NCBI GenBank assembly: GCA_000719695.1
Contig: JOHN01000017.1
Location: 62,001-126,000, forward strand
Origin: Streptomyces sp. NRRL F-6131
GTDB taxonomy: Bacteria; Actinomycetota; Actinomycetes; Streptomycetales; Streptomycetaceae
Direction of reading: 5' to 3'
DNA: 64,000 nt
The translations under genes were made by a program, and so were the position numbers. Under the pieces are notes generated by a model, which was given only the letters and a program-made list of their open reading frames with translations, was not told where the DNA came from and ran no database searches. The first letter of the stretch is position 1; each line of letters opens with the position of its first letter. Below are positions 7,453-15,904 of this stretch, piece by piece.

Positions 7453-7797
7453 ATGATCAAGAAGTCTCTCGCCGCCGCCGGTCTGGCCGCCGCCGCCATC
7501 GCGATGTCCGCCGGCTCCGCCTCCGCCATCGCCGACTCGGACGGCTCGGCCGTCTCGGTCCAGGGCAACGGCGGCACCAACCAGACCGGCACCCACGGTG
7601 ACCACAGCCCGAACTTCCACACCCTCGACAACGCGAACATCTGCCTGCCGGAGGTCCACAACATCGCGGTCGCCGTCCTCGGCGTGGCCGTCCCGGTCGA
7701 GGTGCCGGTCCTCAACAGCACCCCGAAGCAGATCTGCAACGTCGGCCAGAACACCCAGTCCTCGGGCGACGCGGGTGTCTCGCACCTGATCGGCTGA
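7453..7797 (+). CDS. Rodlin (rodlet-layer protein), second copy
   Basis: 114 residues with the same architecture as the rodlin upstream: signal peptide to about residue 25, IADSDGSAVSVQGNGGT, C64, VPVEVPV (80-86), C95 and the SGDAGVSHLIG end. It differs mainly between residues 44 and 60 and after 88. Start: ATG 7453 after GAGAGGAACACCGAA. No clear separate promoter is seen in the 83-bp gap, so co-transcription with the first rodlin is likely. A 15-bp-stem terminator follows. Confidence 0.93.
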   Translation: MIKKSLAAAGLAAAAIAMSAGSASAIADSDGSAVSVQGNGGTNQTGTHGDHSPNFHTLDNANICLPEVHNIAVAVLGVAVPVEVPVLNSTPKQICNVGQNTQSSGDAGVSHLIG

Positions 7798-7816
7798 TCC
7801 AGCCGCACGGCGCGAC

Positions 7817-7851
7817 GGAGGGCCCGGGGACGTCTGGTCCCCGGGCCCTCC
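7817..7851 (+). terminator. Terminator after the rodlin pair
   Basis: A perfect 15-bp stem (7817-7831 with 7837-7851), loop GTCTG. Confidence 0.85.
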
Positions 7852-7954
7852 GGGCGTACGGCTCCGGACGGCCGGACCGCACGGCCGCCGTCCGGCGCAC
7901 CCACCAGAGGCAGGGCGCCCGCACGGGGCGCTCCGGAAGAGAGGGCAGAGATCC

Positions 7955-8221
7955 ATGAAGAACAAGCTGGGCAAGCTCACGCTGACCGCCGTCGGCGCGC
8001 TGGCGCTGGCCGGCCTCGCCGCCCCGGCGGCGTCCGCGCACGTCGGCCTGGCCGGCGGCGCCGAGTTCGCCGCCTCCGCGCACCCGGTGTGGGCGGCCGG
8101 CGAGTGGGGCGGCATCGCCCACACCTCGCACATCCTGACCGGTGCGCACGGCTGGGGCGCCGCCACCTCCACCGACGCGGTCGGCGGCGAGGAGGGCTTC
8201 GCCCACATCGGCGGCTGGTAG
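7955..8221 (+). CDS. Small exported His/Trp/Gly-rich protein of unknown function
   Basis: 88 residues. A signal peptide (1-28, ending ASA) is followed by a 60-residue mature part with six histidines (29, 43, 56, 59, 65, 84) and four tryptophans (46, 51, 67, and 88 as the last residue). It has no cysteine. Gly-Trp pairs recur (GEWGG, HGWGA, IGGW). I know no family like it. The neighbours suggest a hydrophobic surface-layer role or a metal-binding peptide; both are inference. ATG 7955 follows GAGAGGGCAGAGATCC. It has its own position between two strong terminators, so it is probably transcribed alone; no promoter was identified. Confidence 0.8.
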   Translation: MKNKLGKLTLTAVGALALAGLAAPAASAHVGLAGGAEFAASAHPVWAAGEWGGIAHTSHILTGAHGWGAATSTDAVGGEEGFAHIGGW

Positions 8222-8233
8222 GACGCGCGCACT

Positions 8234-8270
8234 AAGGCCGGGTCCCCCCCGAGGGGTGGGACCCGGCCTT
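8234..8270. terminator. Bidirectional terminator before hemB
   Basis: AAGGCCGGGTCCC (8234-8246) pairs perfectly with 8258-8270. It sits between two convergent genes. Confidence 0.85.
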
Positions 8271-8289
8271 CGGTGCGTGCGGACCCGGG

Positions 8290-9270
8290 CTACTTCACCA
8301 TCGCGGCGGCCTCGACGGCCCAGTAGGTGAGGATCTGCTCGGCGCCGGCGCGGCGCAGCGAGGTCAGCGTCTCCAGGATCATCCGCTCCCGGTCGATCCA
8401 GCCGTTGGCCGCGGCGGCCTCCACCATCGCGTACTCGCCGGACACCTGGTACGCGGAGACCGGCACCGGCGAGGCGTCGGCGACCTGGCGCAGGATGTCC
8501 AGGTAGGCCATGCCCGGCTTGACCATCACCAGGTCGGCGCCCTCGGCGACGTCCAGCTCCAGCTCGCGCAGCGCCTCCCGGGCGTTGGCCGGGTCCTGCT
8601 GGTAGGACTTGCGGTCGCCCTTCAGCGAGGAGCCGACCGCCTCCCGGAACGGGCCGTAGAACGCCGAGGCGTACTTGGCGGTGTAGGCGAGGATGCCGAC
8701 GTCCTGGTGGCCGGCCTCGTCCAGGGCCCTGCGGACCACCGCGATCTGGCCGTCCATCATCCCGGACGGGCCGACCAGGTGGACGCCCGCGTCGGCCTGC
8801 ACCCGGGCCATCTCGGCGTAGCGCTCCAGGGTGGCGTCGTTGTCCACCGAGCCGTCCGCGGCCAGCACGCCGCAGTGGCCGTGGTCGGTGTACTCGTCCA
8901 GGCACAGGTCGGACATGACCACCAGGGCGTCACCGACCTCGGCGACCACGTCCCGGATCGCCTGCTGGAGGATGCCGTCCGGGTTGGTGCCCTCGGTGCC
9001 GGTCGCGTCCTGCGTCTCGGGGACGCCGAACAGCATGACGCCGCCCAGGCCCGCCTCGGCCGCCTCGGTGACGGCCTTGCGCAGCGTCTCCCGGGTGTGC
9101 TGGACGACGCCCGGCATCGACGAGACCGGGACCGGTTCACGCACGCCCTCGCGGACGAACAGCGGCAGGATCAGCTCCGCCGGGTGCAGCCGGGTCTCCG
9201 CGACCAGCCGGCGCATCGCCGGGGTCGAGCGCAGCCGGCGCGGGCGGACGTACGGGAATTCAGCGGACAC
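8290..9270 (-). CDS. hemB: Delta-aminolevulinic acid dehydratase (porphobilinogen synthase)
   Basis: 326 residues, normal for the family. It condenses two 5-aminolevulinate molecules to porphobilinogen in the cytoplasm, the second common step of tetrapyrrole synthesis. Visible marks: the metal-site region [14 protein letters not shown] (two cysteines for zinc), the Schiff-base lysine regions [14 protein letters not shown] and [11 protein letters not shown]. It is the last gene of the leftward rex-hemA-hemC-hemD-hemB run, 67 bp after hemD, so it is likely expressed with it. ATG 9270 has AGAGAGAAGCCGT upstream. Confidence 0.97.
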   Translation of the reverse strand: MSAEFPYVRPRRLRSTPAMRRLVAETRLHPAELILPLFVREGVREPVPVSSMPGVVQHTRETLRKAVTEAAEAGLGGVMLFGVPETQDATGTEGTNPDGILQQAIRDVVAEVGDALVVMSDLCLDEYTDHGHCGVLAADGSVDNDATLERYAEMARVQADAGVHLVGPSGMMDGQIAVVRRALDEAGHQDVGILAYTAKYASAFYGPFREAVGSSLKGDRKSYQQDPANAREALRELELDVAEGADLVMVKPGMAYLDILRQVADASPVPVSAYQVSGEYAMVEAAAANGWIDRERMILETLTSLRRAGAEQILTYWAVEAAAMVK

Positions 9271-9337
9271 GGCTTCTCTCTCCGAACGGTGGTGCGGGTG
9301 CCGGGGGCGGTTCGGGTGGTCCGCCCCCGGCCTCGAT

Positions 9338-11008
9338 TCAGCGCGCGGCCTTGCGGCGCGAGCCGGGACGGCGCTCGCTGGGGCGGTACACCGGCTCGCC
9401 GGCGGCGGTCGCGGTGTCCCGGCGCTTGGCCCCGAAGTCTGCCAGGGCCTGCGCGAGCGCCGCGGCCGACGGGGCCGGGGCCATCACGTCGACCCGCAGG
9501 CCGTGCTCCTCGGCGGTCTTCGCGGTGGCCGGGCCGATGCAGGCGATGACCGTCACGTTGTGCGGCTTGCCCGCGATGCCGACCAGGTTCCGGACGGTCG
9601 AGGACGAGGTGAACAGCACCGCGTCGAAGCCGCCGCCCTTGATCGCCTCACGGGTCTCGGCCGGCGGCGGCGAGGCGCGCACCGTCCGGTACGCCGTCAC
9701 GTCGTCGACCTCCCAGCCCAGCTCGACCAGGCCGGCCACCAGGGTCTCGGTGGCGATGTCGGCGCGCGGCAGCAGCACCCGGTCGATCGGGTCGAACACC
9801 GGGTCGTAGGGCGGCCAGTCCTCCAGCAGCCCGGCGGCGGACTGCTCGCCGGACGGCACCAGGTCCGGCTTCACACCGAAGTCGACCAGCGCCTGCGCGG
9901 TGGTCTCGCCGACCGCCGCGACCTTGATCCCGGCGAACGCCCGGGCGTCCAGGCCGTACTCCTCGAACTTCTCGCGCACCGCGCGCACCGCGTTCACCGA
10001 GGTGAAGGCGATCCACTCGTACCGGCCGGTGACCAGGCCCTTGATCGCCCGCTCCATCTGCTGCGGGGTGCGCGGCGGCTCGACCGCGATGGTCGGCACC
10101 TCCTGCGGCACCGCGCCGTACGAGCGCAGCTGCTCGGACAGGCCGTGCGCCTGCTCCTTGGTGCGCGGCACCAGGACGTTCCAGCCGAACAGCGGCTTGG
10201 TCTCGAACCAGGAGTGCGAGGAGCGGTGGGCGACCTGCTCACCGACCACGGCTATCACCGGGGTGGCCGGGTCCACCGGGGCGGAGACCGGCGCGGGCAG
10301 CACCCGGGCGGCCTTGAGGTCCGCCGCGATGGTGGCGAGGGTGGCGGTGAAGGTGCGCTGCCGGGTGGTGGTGCCGGAGAGCGTCGCGCTGAGCGCCGAC
10401 TCCGGCTTGCGGCCGTTGGAGACCAGCGCGTTGGCGGTGGCCGGCAGCTGCCCCAGGGTGGTGCGCACCACCAGGGTGGTCTCCGGCGCGCCCAGGTCCA
10501 CCGGGGAGCCGGCCAGCAGCGCGCCCGCCTCCACGAAGCGGACGTCGGTCCCGGCGGCGCCGCGCAGCGGCACGCCCGCGTAGGCCGGCACGCCGACCGA
10601 CTGGGCGACGCCCGGGATCACCTCGAAGGCGATCCCGGCACCCGCGCAGCCGAGCATCTCCTCGGCGGCGCAGCCGTCCAGGCCGGGGTCTCCGTCGACG
10701 GTCCGCACCACGTGCTTGCCGGAGCGCACGGCCTCGGCGACCAGTCCGGCCAGGTCGAAGTCCGGGCCCTCCGTACCGGGGGCGTGCACCTGCACGCCCG
10801 ACGGACAGTGACTGCGCACGGCGGCGGCGGTCAGCGGGTCGGCGACCAGGACGTCGGCCGAGGCCAGGACCTCGACCGCGCGCAGGGTCAGCAGGCCCGG
10901 GTCGCCCGGGCCCGCACCCAGGAAGGTGCACCGACCGGTCGCGGGGACCGTGCCCCCGAACGGGCTGTCGGCCGGGAACGGGCTGTCGGTGGCGGCGGTG
11001 GGGCTCAT
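9338..11008 (-). CDS. hemD: HemD: uroporphyrinogen-III synthase fused to a SUMT-like methyltransferase domain
   Basis: 556 residues in two parts. Residues about 15-245 are a tetrapyrrole methyltransferase fold, with [13 protein letters not shown] at the start. Residues about 270-540 are uroporphyrinogen-III synthase, which closes hydroxymethylbilane into the asymmetric ring. The methyltransferase half looks altered: the usual R-x-K-G-G-D-P site reads RTVDGDP, so the lysine and one glycine are lost, and activity there is doubtful. ATG 11008 overlaps the hemC stop as ATGA, which fixes the start and implies translational coupling. Confidence 0.93.
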   Translation of the reverse strand: MSPTAATDSPFPADSPFGGTVPATGRCTFLGAGPGDPGLLTLRAVEVLASADVLVADPLTAAAVRSHCPSGVQVHAPGTEGPDFDLAGLVAEAVRSGKHVVRTVDGDPGLDGCAAEEMLGCAGAGIAFEVIPGVAQSVGVPAYAGVPLRGAAGTDVRFVEAGALLAGSPVDLGAPETTLVVRTTLGQLPATANALVSNGRKPESALSATLSGTTTRQRTFTATLATIAADLKAARVLPAPVSAPVDPATPVIAVVGEQVAHRSSHSWFETKPLFGWNVLVPRTKEQAHGLSEQLRSYGAVPQEVPTIAVEPPRTPQQMERAIKGLVTGRYEWIAFTSVNAVRAVREKFEEYGLDARAFAGIKVAAVGETTAQALVDFGVKPDLVPSGEQSAAGLLEDWPPYDPVFDPIDRVLLPRADIATETLVAGLVELGWEVDDVTAYRTVRASPPPAETREAIKGGGFDAVLFTSSSTVRNLVGIAGKPHNVTVIACIGPATAKTAEEHGLRVDVMAPAPSAAALAQALADFGAKRRDTATAAGEPVYRPSERRPGSRRKAAR

Positions 11009-12063
11009 CGGGCTCGCTCCCCCATCAGGGCGGCCGCGCCCGCGTCGAGCAGCCGGGCGGCCAGCGCGCGGCCGAGGGCCACCGCCTGCTGCTCGGCGGA
11101 CTCGTCGAGGACGATCGGACCGTGGGCGGACATCTTCAGCAGGGTGGCGCCGTCGGTGGTGCCGACCACGCCCTCCAGCCGCAGTTCGGATCGGTGGCCC
11201 CAGCCGGCCAGTGCGGCGACCGGTGCGGAGCAGCCGGCCTCCAGGGTGGCGAGCAGGGCGCGCTCGGCGGCCACCGCGACCCGGGTGGGGGCGTGGTCGA
11301 GGCCCGCCAGCGCGGCGGCCAGGCCGCTGTCGGTCGCGGCGCACTCGACGGCCAGCGCACCCTGGCCGGGGGCCGGGATCATCAGCTCGGGGTCGAGGTG
11401 CTCGGTGATCTCGGCGGACCGGCCGAGCCGGTTCAGGCCGGCGGCGGCCAGCACCACGGCGTCCAGCTCGCCGGAGGCCACGAAACCGATCCGGGTGTCC
11501 ACGTTGCCGCGGATCGCGACGGTCTCCAGCTGGGCGCCGCGAGCGCGGGCCCAGGCGTTGAGCTGCGCCATCCGGCGCGGCGAACCGGTGCCTATCCGGG
11601 CCGGGCGACCGGCTCCGGCCAGCTTCTCCACCAGTTCGCCCAGCGCCAGGCCCTCGCGCGCCACCAGGGCGTCGCGGCTGTCCTCGCGCTCGGGGACGGC
11701 GGCCAGCACCAGACCCTCGGGGGCGGCGGTGGGCAGGTCCTTGAGCGAGTGGACGGCGAAGTCGATCCGGCCCTCCAGCAGCGCGTCGCGCAGCGCGGAG
11801 ACGAACACCCCGGTGCCGCCGATCTGGGCCAGCGCCTCGCGGGAGGTGTCGCCGTAGGTGGTGATCTCCACCAGCTCGACGGGGCGCCCGGTGAGGCGGG
11901 TCACGTCGCGGGCGACCATGCCCGACTGGGCCATGGCGAGCGCGCTGCGCCGGGTGCCGAGCCGCAGGGGTGCCGCGGTGGCGTCCGGTGCCTGGCCGGT
12001 GAGGGGTTGACCGTTCATGGGGTGATCGTCCCGGTGGTACTCGTGGGATGGCTGACGGTTCAT
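11005..12063 (-). CDS. hemC: Hydroxymethylbilane synthase (porphobilinogen deaminase)
   Basis: 352 residues. It joins four porphobilinogens into hydroxymethylbilane. Visible marks: LGTRRSALAMAQ near the start, the ALKDLP-type stretch HSLKDLPT, and LEAGCSAPVAALA with the cysteine that holds the dipyrromethane cofactor. ATG 12063 overlaps the hemA stop as ATGA, supporting the long start; an ATG 15 codons later (MNGQPL) would give a more typical length. It is coupled at both ends within the hem operon. Confidence 0.96.
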   Translation of the reverse strand: MNRQPSHEYHRDDHPMNGQPLTGQAPDATAAPLRLGTRRSALAMAQSGMVARDVTRLTGRPVELVEITTYGDTSREALAQIGGTGVFVSALRDALLEGRIDFAVHSLKDLPTAAPEGLVLAAVPEREDSRDALVAREGLALGELVEKLAGAGRPARIGTGSPRRMAQLNAWARARGAQLETVAIRGNVDTRIGFVASGELDAVVLAAAGLNRLGRSAEITEHLDPELMIPAPGQGALAVECAATDSGLAAALAGLDHAPTRVAVAAERALLATLEAGCSAPVAALAGWGHRSELRLEGVVGTTDGATLLKMSAHGPIVLDESAEQQAVALGRALAARLLDAGAAALMGERAR

Positions 12064-13397
12064 CCGGCGCCCCCGCCCGCAGGCTGCTGGGTGCCGATCG
12101 GGGTGCCCGAGACCGCGTGGACGGCGGACGGGTCGAGGTCGAACAGTTCACGCAGTGCCTCCGCGTAGGAGGCGCCGCCGGGCTCGGCGGCCAGCTGCTT
12201 CACCCGCACGGTGGGCGCGTGCAGCAGCTTGTCGACGACCCGGCGGACGGTCTGGCCGATCTCGGCGCGCGAGCGCTCGTCCAGACCGGGCAGCCGGGAG
12301 TCCAGGCGGCCCAGCTCGGCGGCGACCACCTCGGAGGCCATCGCGCGCAGCGCCACCACGGTCGGGGCGATCCGCGCGGCCCGCTGGGCGGCGCCGAAGG
12401 CGGTGACCTCCTCGGCGACGATGCCGGTGACGGCGTCGACGTCCCCGGCGCCGGGGGTGGCGGCGTGGGCGTGCGAGAGGCTCTCCAGGTCGACCAGGAG
12501 CGCGCCGGGCAGCTCGTGCACGGCGTGGTCGACGTCGCGCGGCATGGCGAGGTCGAGGAAGGCGAGGGGGGTCGCGGAGCCGCGCGCGGCGACGGCGGCG
12601 GCGACGTCGTCGGCCTTGATCACCACGCCGGCCGCGCCGGTGCAGGAGATCACCAGGTCGACGTCGGCCAGCGCCTCGGGGACCTTGGCCAGCTCCAGGG
12701 TGCGGGCGACGTCGCCGCCGAGGATCTCGACCAGGCGCTCGGCGCGCTCCGCCGTCCGGTTGGCGACCAGCAGGTCGGTCACGCCCGCGCGGACCAGGGT
12801 GGCGGCGGCCAGCGAGCTCATCGAGCCCGCGCCGACCACCAGGGCCCGCTTGCCCGCGATCTCGCCGGCGCCGGCCGCGACCTGCTCCAGGCCGAAGGTC
12901 ACCAGGGACTGGCCGGCCTTGTCGATGCCGGTCTCGCTGTGCGCCCGCTTGCCGACCCGCAGGGCCTGCTGGAACAGCTCGTTCAGACCGCGCGCGGCGG
13001 TGTGCTCCTCCTGCGCCCGGGCCAGCGCGTCGCGCAGCTGACCGAGGATCTGGCCCTCGCCGACCACCATCGAGTCCAGGCCGCAGGCCACCGAGAAGAG
13101 GTGGTGGACCGCGCGGTCCTCGTAGTGGACGTAGAGGTGCGAGGTCAGCTCCTCCAGGTCCACCCCGCTGTGGTGGGCGAGCAGCAGCGACAGCTCGGCG
13201 ACGCCGGCGTGGAACTTGTCCACGTCCGCGTACAGCTCGATCCGGTTGCAGGTGTTGAGCAGCGCGGCCTCGGCGACGGTCGCGGACGCGGCCGCGTCGT
13301 GCAGCAGCCGGGTCGGCACCTCACCGGTCAGCGCGGCCCGCTCCAGCACGCCGACGGGGGCCGTGCGATGGCTCAGCCCTACGACGAGAAGACTCAC
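12060..13397 (-). CDS. hemA: Glutamyl-tRNA reductase
   Basis: 445 residues. It reduces glutamyl-tRNA(Glu) to glutamate-1-semialdehyde with NADPH, the committed and usually controlled step of haem synthesis in the C5 pathway. Visible marks: VVGLSHRTAPV at the N-terminus, the catalytic cysteine in LLNTCNRIELY, and the nucleotide-binding VVGAGSMSSLAA. The start is GTG 13397. It lies 34 bp after rex and overlaps hemC by four bases, so NADH-sensing Rex and the haem genes form one unit. Confidence 0.97.
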   Translation of the reverse strand: MSLLVVGLSHRTAPVGVLERAALTGEVPTRLLHDAAASATVAEAALLNTCNRIELYADVDKFHAGVAELSLLLAHHSGVDLEELTSHLYVHYEDRAVHHLFSVACGLDSMVVGEGQILGQLRDALARAQEEHTAARGLNELFQQALRVGKRAHSETGIDKAGQSLVTFGLEQVAAGAGEIAGKRALVVGAGSMSSLAAATLVRAGVTDLLVANRTAERAERLVEILGGDVARTLELAKVPEALADVDLVISCTGAAGVVIKADDVAAAVAARGSATPLAFLDLAMPRDVDHAVHELPGALLVDLESLSHAHAATPGAGDVDAVTGIVAEEVTAFGAAQRAARIAPTVVALRAMASEVVAAELGRLDSRLPGLDERSRAEIGQTVRRVVDKLLHAPTVRVKQLAAEPGGASYAEALRELFDLDPSAVHAVSGTPIGTQQPAGGGAG

Positions 13398-13431
13398 GCC
13401 CGCCCCCTGGTCCCACGATTCTCGGTCCTGC

Positions 13432-14328
13432 TCATGCCGGCATCACCGCGGACAGCTCGCCCTCGCCGGTCGTGCCGGGCTTGCCCTTGGCCGCCGGATC
13501 CGCGTCCTTGGCCGGCTCGGCCGCGGTGCGGGGCTTGGTGGTGCCGCCGGCCGCGCGGCGCAGCTTGGCCGCGGCGGCGCGGACCGGACCGGGGGCGCGG
13601 TCCAGCACCGACTCCGTGCGGTCCGGCTCGTCGCCGGCCTTGCGCTGCTCGTGGAAGGCGAGGATCTGCAGCTCGATGGAGAGGTCCACCTTGCGCACGT
13701 CCACGCCGTCCGGGACGGTCAGCACGGTCGGGGCGAAGTTCAGGATGCTGGTGACACCGGCCTCGACCAGGCGGTCGCAGACCTGCTGGGCGGCGCCGGG
13801 CGGGGTGGTGATGACACCGATCGAGACGTGCTGGCTCTCCACGATGGACTCCAGTTCGTCCATGTGGCGCACCGGCAGACCGGCGGCGCTGCTGCCGACC
13901 ACGGCCGGGTCGGCGTCCAGCAGGGCGGCGACCCGGAAACCGCGGGAGGCGAAGCCGCCGTAGTTGGCGAGCGCGTGGCCGAGGTTGCCGATGCCGACGA
14001 TGACGACCGGCCAGTCCTGGGTCAGGCCCAGCTCGCGGGAGATCTGGTAGACGAGGTACTCGACGTCGTAGCCGACACCGCGGGTGCCGTACGAGCCCAG
14101 GTAGGAGAAGTCCTTGCGGAGCTTGGCGGAGTTCACCCCGGCCGCGGCGGCCAGCTCCTCGGAGGAGACCGTCGGCACCGAGCGCTCGGAGAGCGCGGTG
14201 AGCGCGCGCAGGTAGAGGGGCAGCCGCGCGACCGTCGCCTCCGGGATGCCCCGGGCACGCGAGGGTCGGCGCGCGGCGCCCTGGTCGGGCGTCTGCGAAC
14301 TGCTCTGTGGTGATCGGCCGATTGCCAC
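13432..14328 (-). CDS. rex: Redox-sensing transcriptional repressor Rex
   Basis: 298 residues. Rex represses respiratory and haem genes and leaves DNA when NADH rises. N-terminal winged helix (about 50-120; SEELAAAAGVNSAKLRKDFS, YLGSYGTRGVGY) is followed by a Rossmann domain (VVIVGIGNLGHAL) and an Ala/Lys-rich, probably disordered tail of about 60 residues. Start: GTG 14328 with CACAGGAGCACC before it. The open frame extends further upstream, but that would read through the operator. A Rex site at 14375-14392 indicates autoregulation of the rex-hem operon, as known in S. coelicolor. Confidence 0.97.
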   Translation of the reverse strand: MAIGRSPQSSSQTPDQGAARRPSRARGIPEATVARLPLYLRALTALSERSVPTVSSEELAAAAGVNSAKLRKDFSYLGSYGTRGVGYDVEYLVYQISRELGLTQDWPVVIVGIGNLGHALANYGGFASRGFRVAALLDADPAVVGSSAAGLPVRHMDELESIVESQHVSIGVITTPPGAAQQVCDRLVEAGVTSILNFAPTVLTVPDGVDVRKVDLSIELQILAFHEQRKAGDEPDRTESVLDRAPGPVRAAAAKLRRAAGGTTKPRTAAEPAKDADPAAKGKPGTTGEGELSAVMPA

Positions 14329-14374
14329 GGTGCTCCTGTGGGTGAAGCTGGGCTTTGGCTGCCAGGCTATGCGT

Positions 14375-14392
14375 TTGTGAACGTGTGCACAA
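14375..14392. promoter_or_regulatory. Rex operator (ROP) in front of rex-hemACDB
   Basis: TTGTGAACGTGTGCACAA, 18 bases, matches the Rex consensus TTGTGAA-N4-TTCACAA except for one base in the right arm. It lies 47 bases upstream of the rex start. Confidence 0.85.
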
Positions 14393-14429
14393 AGATGGTG
14401 TCCGTTTTGTCCCGGCACAGTGATGCGCA

Positions 14430-15299
14430 TCACGCCGTCGGACCCATAGCACCGGAGGATTTCCGGGCCGCCGCCGGGGGCGGTTCAAGGGGTGGCCGAG
14501 GGCCGTACAGCAGGCCGTTCGGGAGACCGCCCGGCAGAGCCGACGGCCGCTCGGGCGACGGCGAGGACAGCGGCTCGGACAGCGGCTCGGACGGCCGTCC
14601 GGAGGGAGCGGGGCGGGCGGACTCCCGCAGGACCAGCGGCACCGGCTCGCCGGACGGGCGGGACCGGGCCCGCCCCAGCCGCGGCCACGGCACCCGGGCC
14701 GCCTCCCGCAGCGGCTCCGCCCAGTCGGCCGGCGGGCAGGACGGCGCGCCCAGGCAGTGCCGGAGCAGACCGGCGGTGGCCCGGGCGTCGCCCAGCGCGG
14801 TGTGCGCGGCGAACCCGCCGAGTCCGGCCGCCTCCACGCAGGCCGCCAGACCGAACCCGCCGGCCTCCGGCAGATGGGCGCGGGCCAGCCGCATCGTGCA
14901 CAGCGACGGCACCGGCGGCAGCGGGACGCCGATCCGGGCGAACTCCCGGTCCAGGAACGCGTGGTCACAGGTGACGTGATGGCCGACCAGCACCCGGCCG
15001 GCCAACAGCTCCAGGAGTAACGGCGCGATCTCGCGAAAACGCGGGGCGCCCTCGACGTCCTCCTGCGCTATCCGGTGCACATGGGTCGGACCGACCGGGC
15101 CGAGCGGGTCCAGCAGGGTGCAGAACTCGCCCTCGGGGCGGAGCCGCTCGTCCAGCAGCACCACGGCCACCTCGACCACCCGGTGCCGCCAGGGACTGCG
15201 TCCGGTCGCCTCCACGTCCACCACGGCGAAGCCCCCGCGCGCGGCCGACGGCTCGGCGGGCATGCCGGGGCCGGGGCCGGTGGGCGGACCGGGAAGCAT
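14430..15299 (-). CDS. DnaQ-like 3'-5' exonuclease domain protein
   Basis: 289 residues. The N-terminal 180 residues form an RNase T/DnaQ exonuclease fold: Exo I VVDVEATG (D-x-E), Exo II around VGHHVTCDHAFLD, and Exo III HTALGDARAT (H-x4-D). All four acidic residues and the histidine are present, so it is likely active on DNA or RNA 3' ends. The last 100 residues are Pro/Ser/Arg-rich and low complexity. Start: ATG 15299 with GAGGAGT 8 bases before. A later ATG at 15263 is possible. It lies upstream of rex on the same strand but stops before the Rex operator. Confidence 0.85.
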   Translation of the reverse strand: MLPGPPTGPGPGMPAEPSAARGGFAVVDVEATGRSPWRHRVVEVAVVLLDERLRPEGEFCTLLDPLGPVGPTHVHRIAQEDVEGAPRFREIAPLLLELLAGRVLVGHHVTCDHAFLDREFARIGVPLPPVPSLCTMRLARAHLPEAGGFGLAACVEAAGLGGFAAHTALGDARATAGLLRHCLGAPSCPPADWAEPLREAARVPWPRLGRARSRPSGEPVPLVLRESARPAPSGRPSEPLSEPLSSPSPERPSALPGGLPNGLLYGPRPPLEPPPAAARKSSGAMGPTA

Positions 15300-15417
15300 G
15301 GCGGCACTCCTCGCGTGCTCAGCCCCCCATGGGCGCAAACGAGTTCGATCGTAAGCCGAGCGACCGGGGGCGCCCCCGGCCCAGCACGCGGAATCTTCAC
15401 AACGATTCGGCGAACCG

Positions 15418-15437
15418 CCCCCGCCGTCCGGCGGGGG
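15418..15437 (-). terminator. Possible terminator after the glutaredoxin-like gene
   Basis: CCCCCGCC (15418-15425) and GGCGGGGG (15430-15437), an 8-bp stem with a 4-base loop. Confidence 0.35.
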
Positions 15438-15501
15438 TGCGGCGCGGCTCCGGCGGGGGCGGCCGCGCCGTTTCCGGCGAGGGGCTCCGGCAGGGGACCG
15501 G

Positions 15502-15786
15502 TCAGGCGCCGAGGGCGGTGCGCAGGCGCTTCTCGTCCACCCGCCAGAAGTCGTGCTGCCGGCCGTCGATCAGGGTGACCGGGATCTGCTCCCAGTACAG
15601 CCGGTGGAGCTCCTCGTCCTGGGTGATGTCCTTCTCCTCGAAGGCCGCGCCCAGCTCGGCGGTCACCCGGACGATCACCTCCCGGGCGTCGTCGCACAGG
15701 TGGCAGCCGGGCTTGGCCACCAGGGTCACCGTCCGGTCGGCCGGCTTCGGGCCCCGGTTCTTGTCACGTCGCAGCAGTGGACTCAC
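15502..15786 (-). CDS. Glutaredoxin-like (DUF836-type) protein
   Basis: 94 residues with a thioredoxin fold: TLVAKPGCHLCDDAREVI carries the redox-type C-x-x-C (CHLC), followed by IPVTLIDGRQHDFWRVDEKRL with the cis-Pro after Ile. It is probably a small cytoplasmic thiol redox protein; the partner is unknown. Start: GTG 15786, preceded by the hexamer CACAAT at a 6-base distance and no ribosome binding site, consistent with a leaderless mRNA. Using this start avoids a 13-residue low-complexity extension. It is divergent from the HAD gene. Confidence 0.85.
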   Translation of the reverse strand: MSPLLRRDKNRGPKPADRTVTLVAKPGCHLCDDAREVIVRVTAELGAAFEEKDITQDEELHRLYWEQIPVTLIDGRQHDFWRVDEKRLRTALGA

Positions 15787-15792
15787 CCCGCC

Positions 15793-15798
15793 ATTGTG
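15793..15798 (-). promoter_or_regulatory. -10-like CACAAT of a possible leaderless transcript
   Basis: Minus strand. It ends 6 bases before GTG 15786. The first base is C rather than T, so the match is weaker than at the other sites. Confidence 0.3.
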
Positions 15799-15891
15799 CG
15801 CCGCCCCCGCGGGTGGGCCGGACACGACCGTCCTTCCCTCCGTTCACCCTCCGGGCACGTCGCCGTCACGGCCGCCGCACAGGCGGCTGGC

Positions 15892-15897
15892 TATGCT
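15892..15897 (+). promoter_or_regulatory. -10 element TATGCT, likely leaderless HAD transcript
   Basis: TATGCT ends 7 bases before ATG 15905. No ribosome binding site is present. Confidence 0.5.
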
Positions 15898-15904
15898 CGA
15901 TGAC

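Noticed and set aside
8831..11857. Plus-strand 1008-codon ORF
   Set aside because: Antisense to hemB, hemD and hemC, all of which have clear family motifs; no domain in the long frame.
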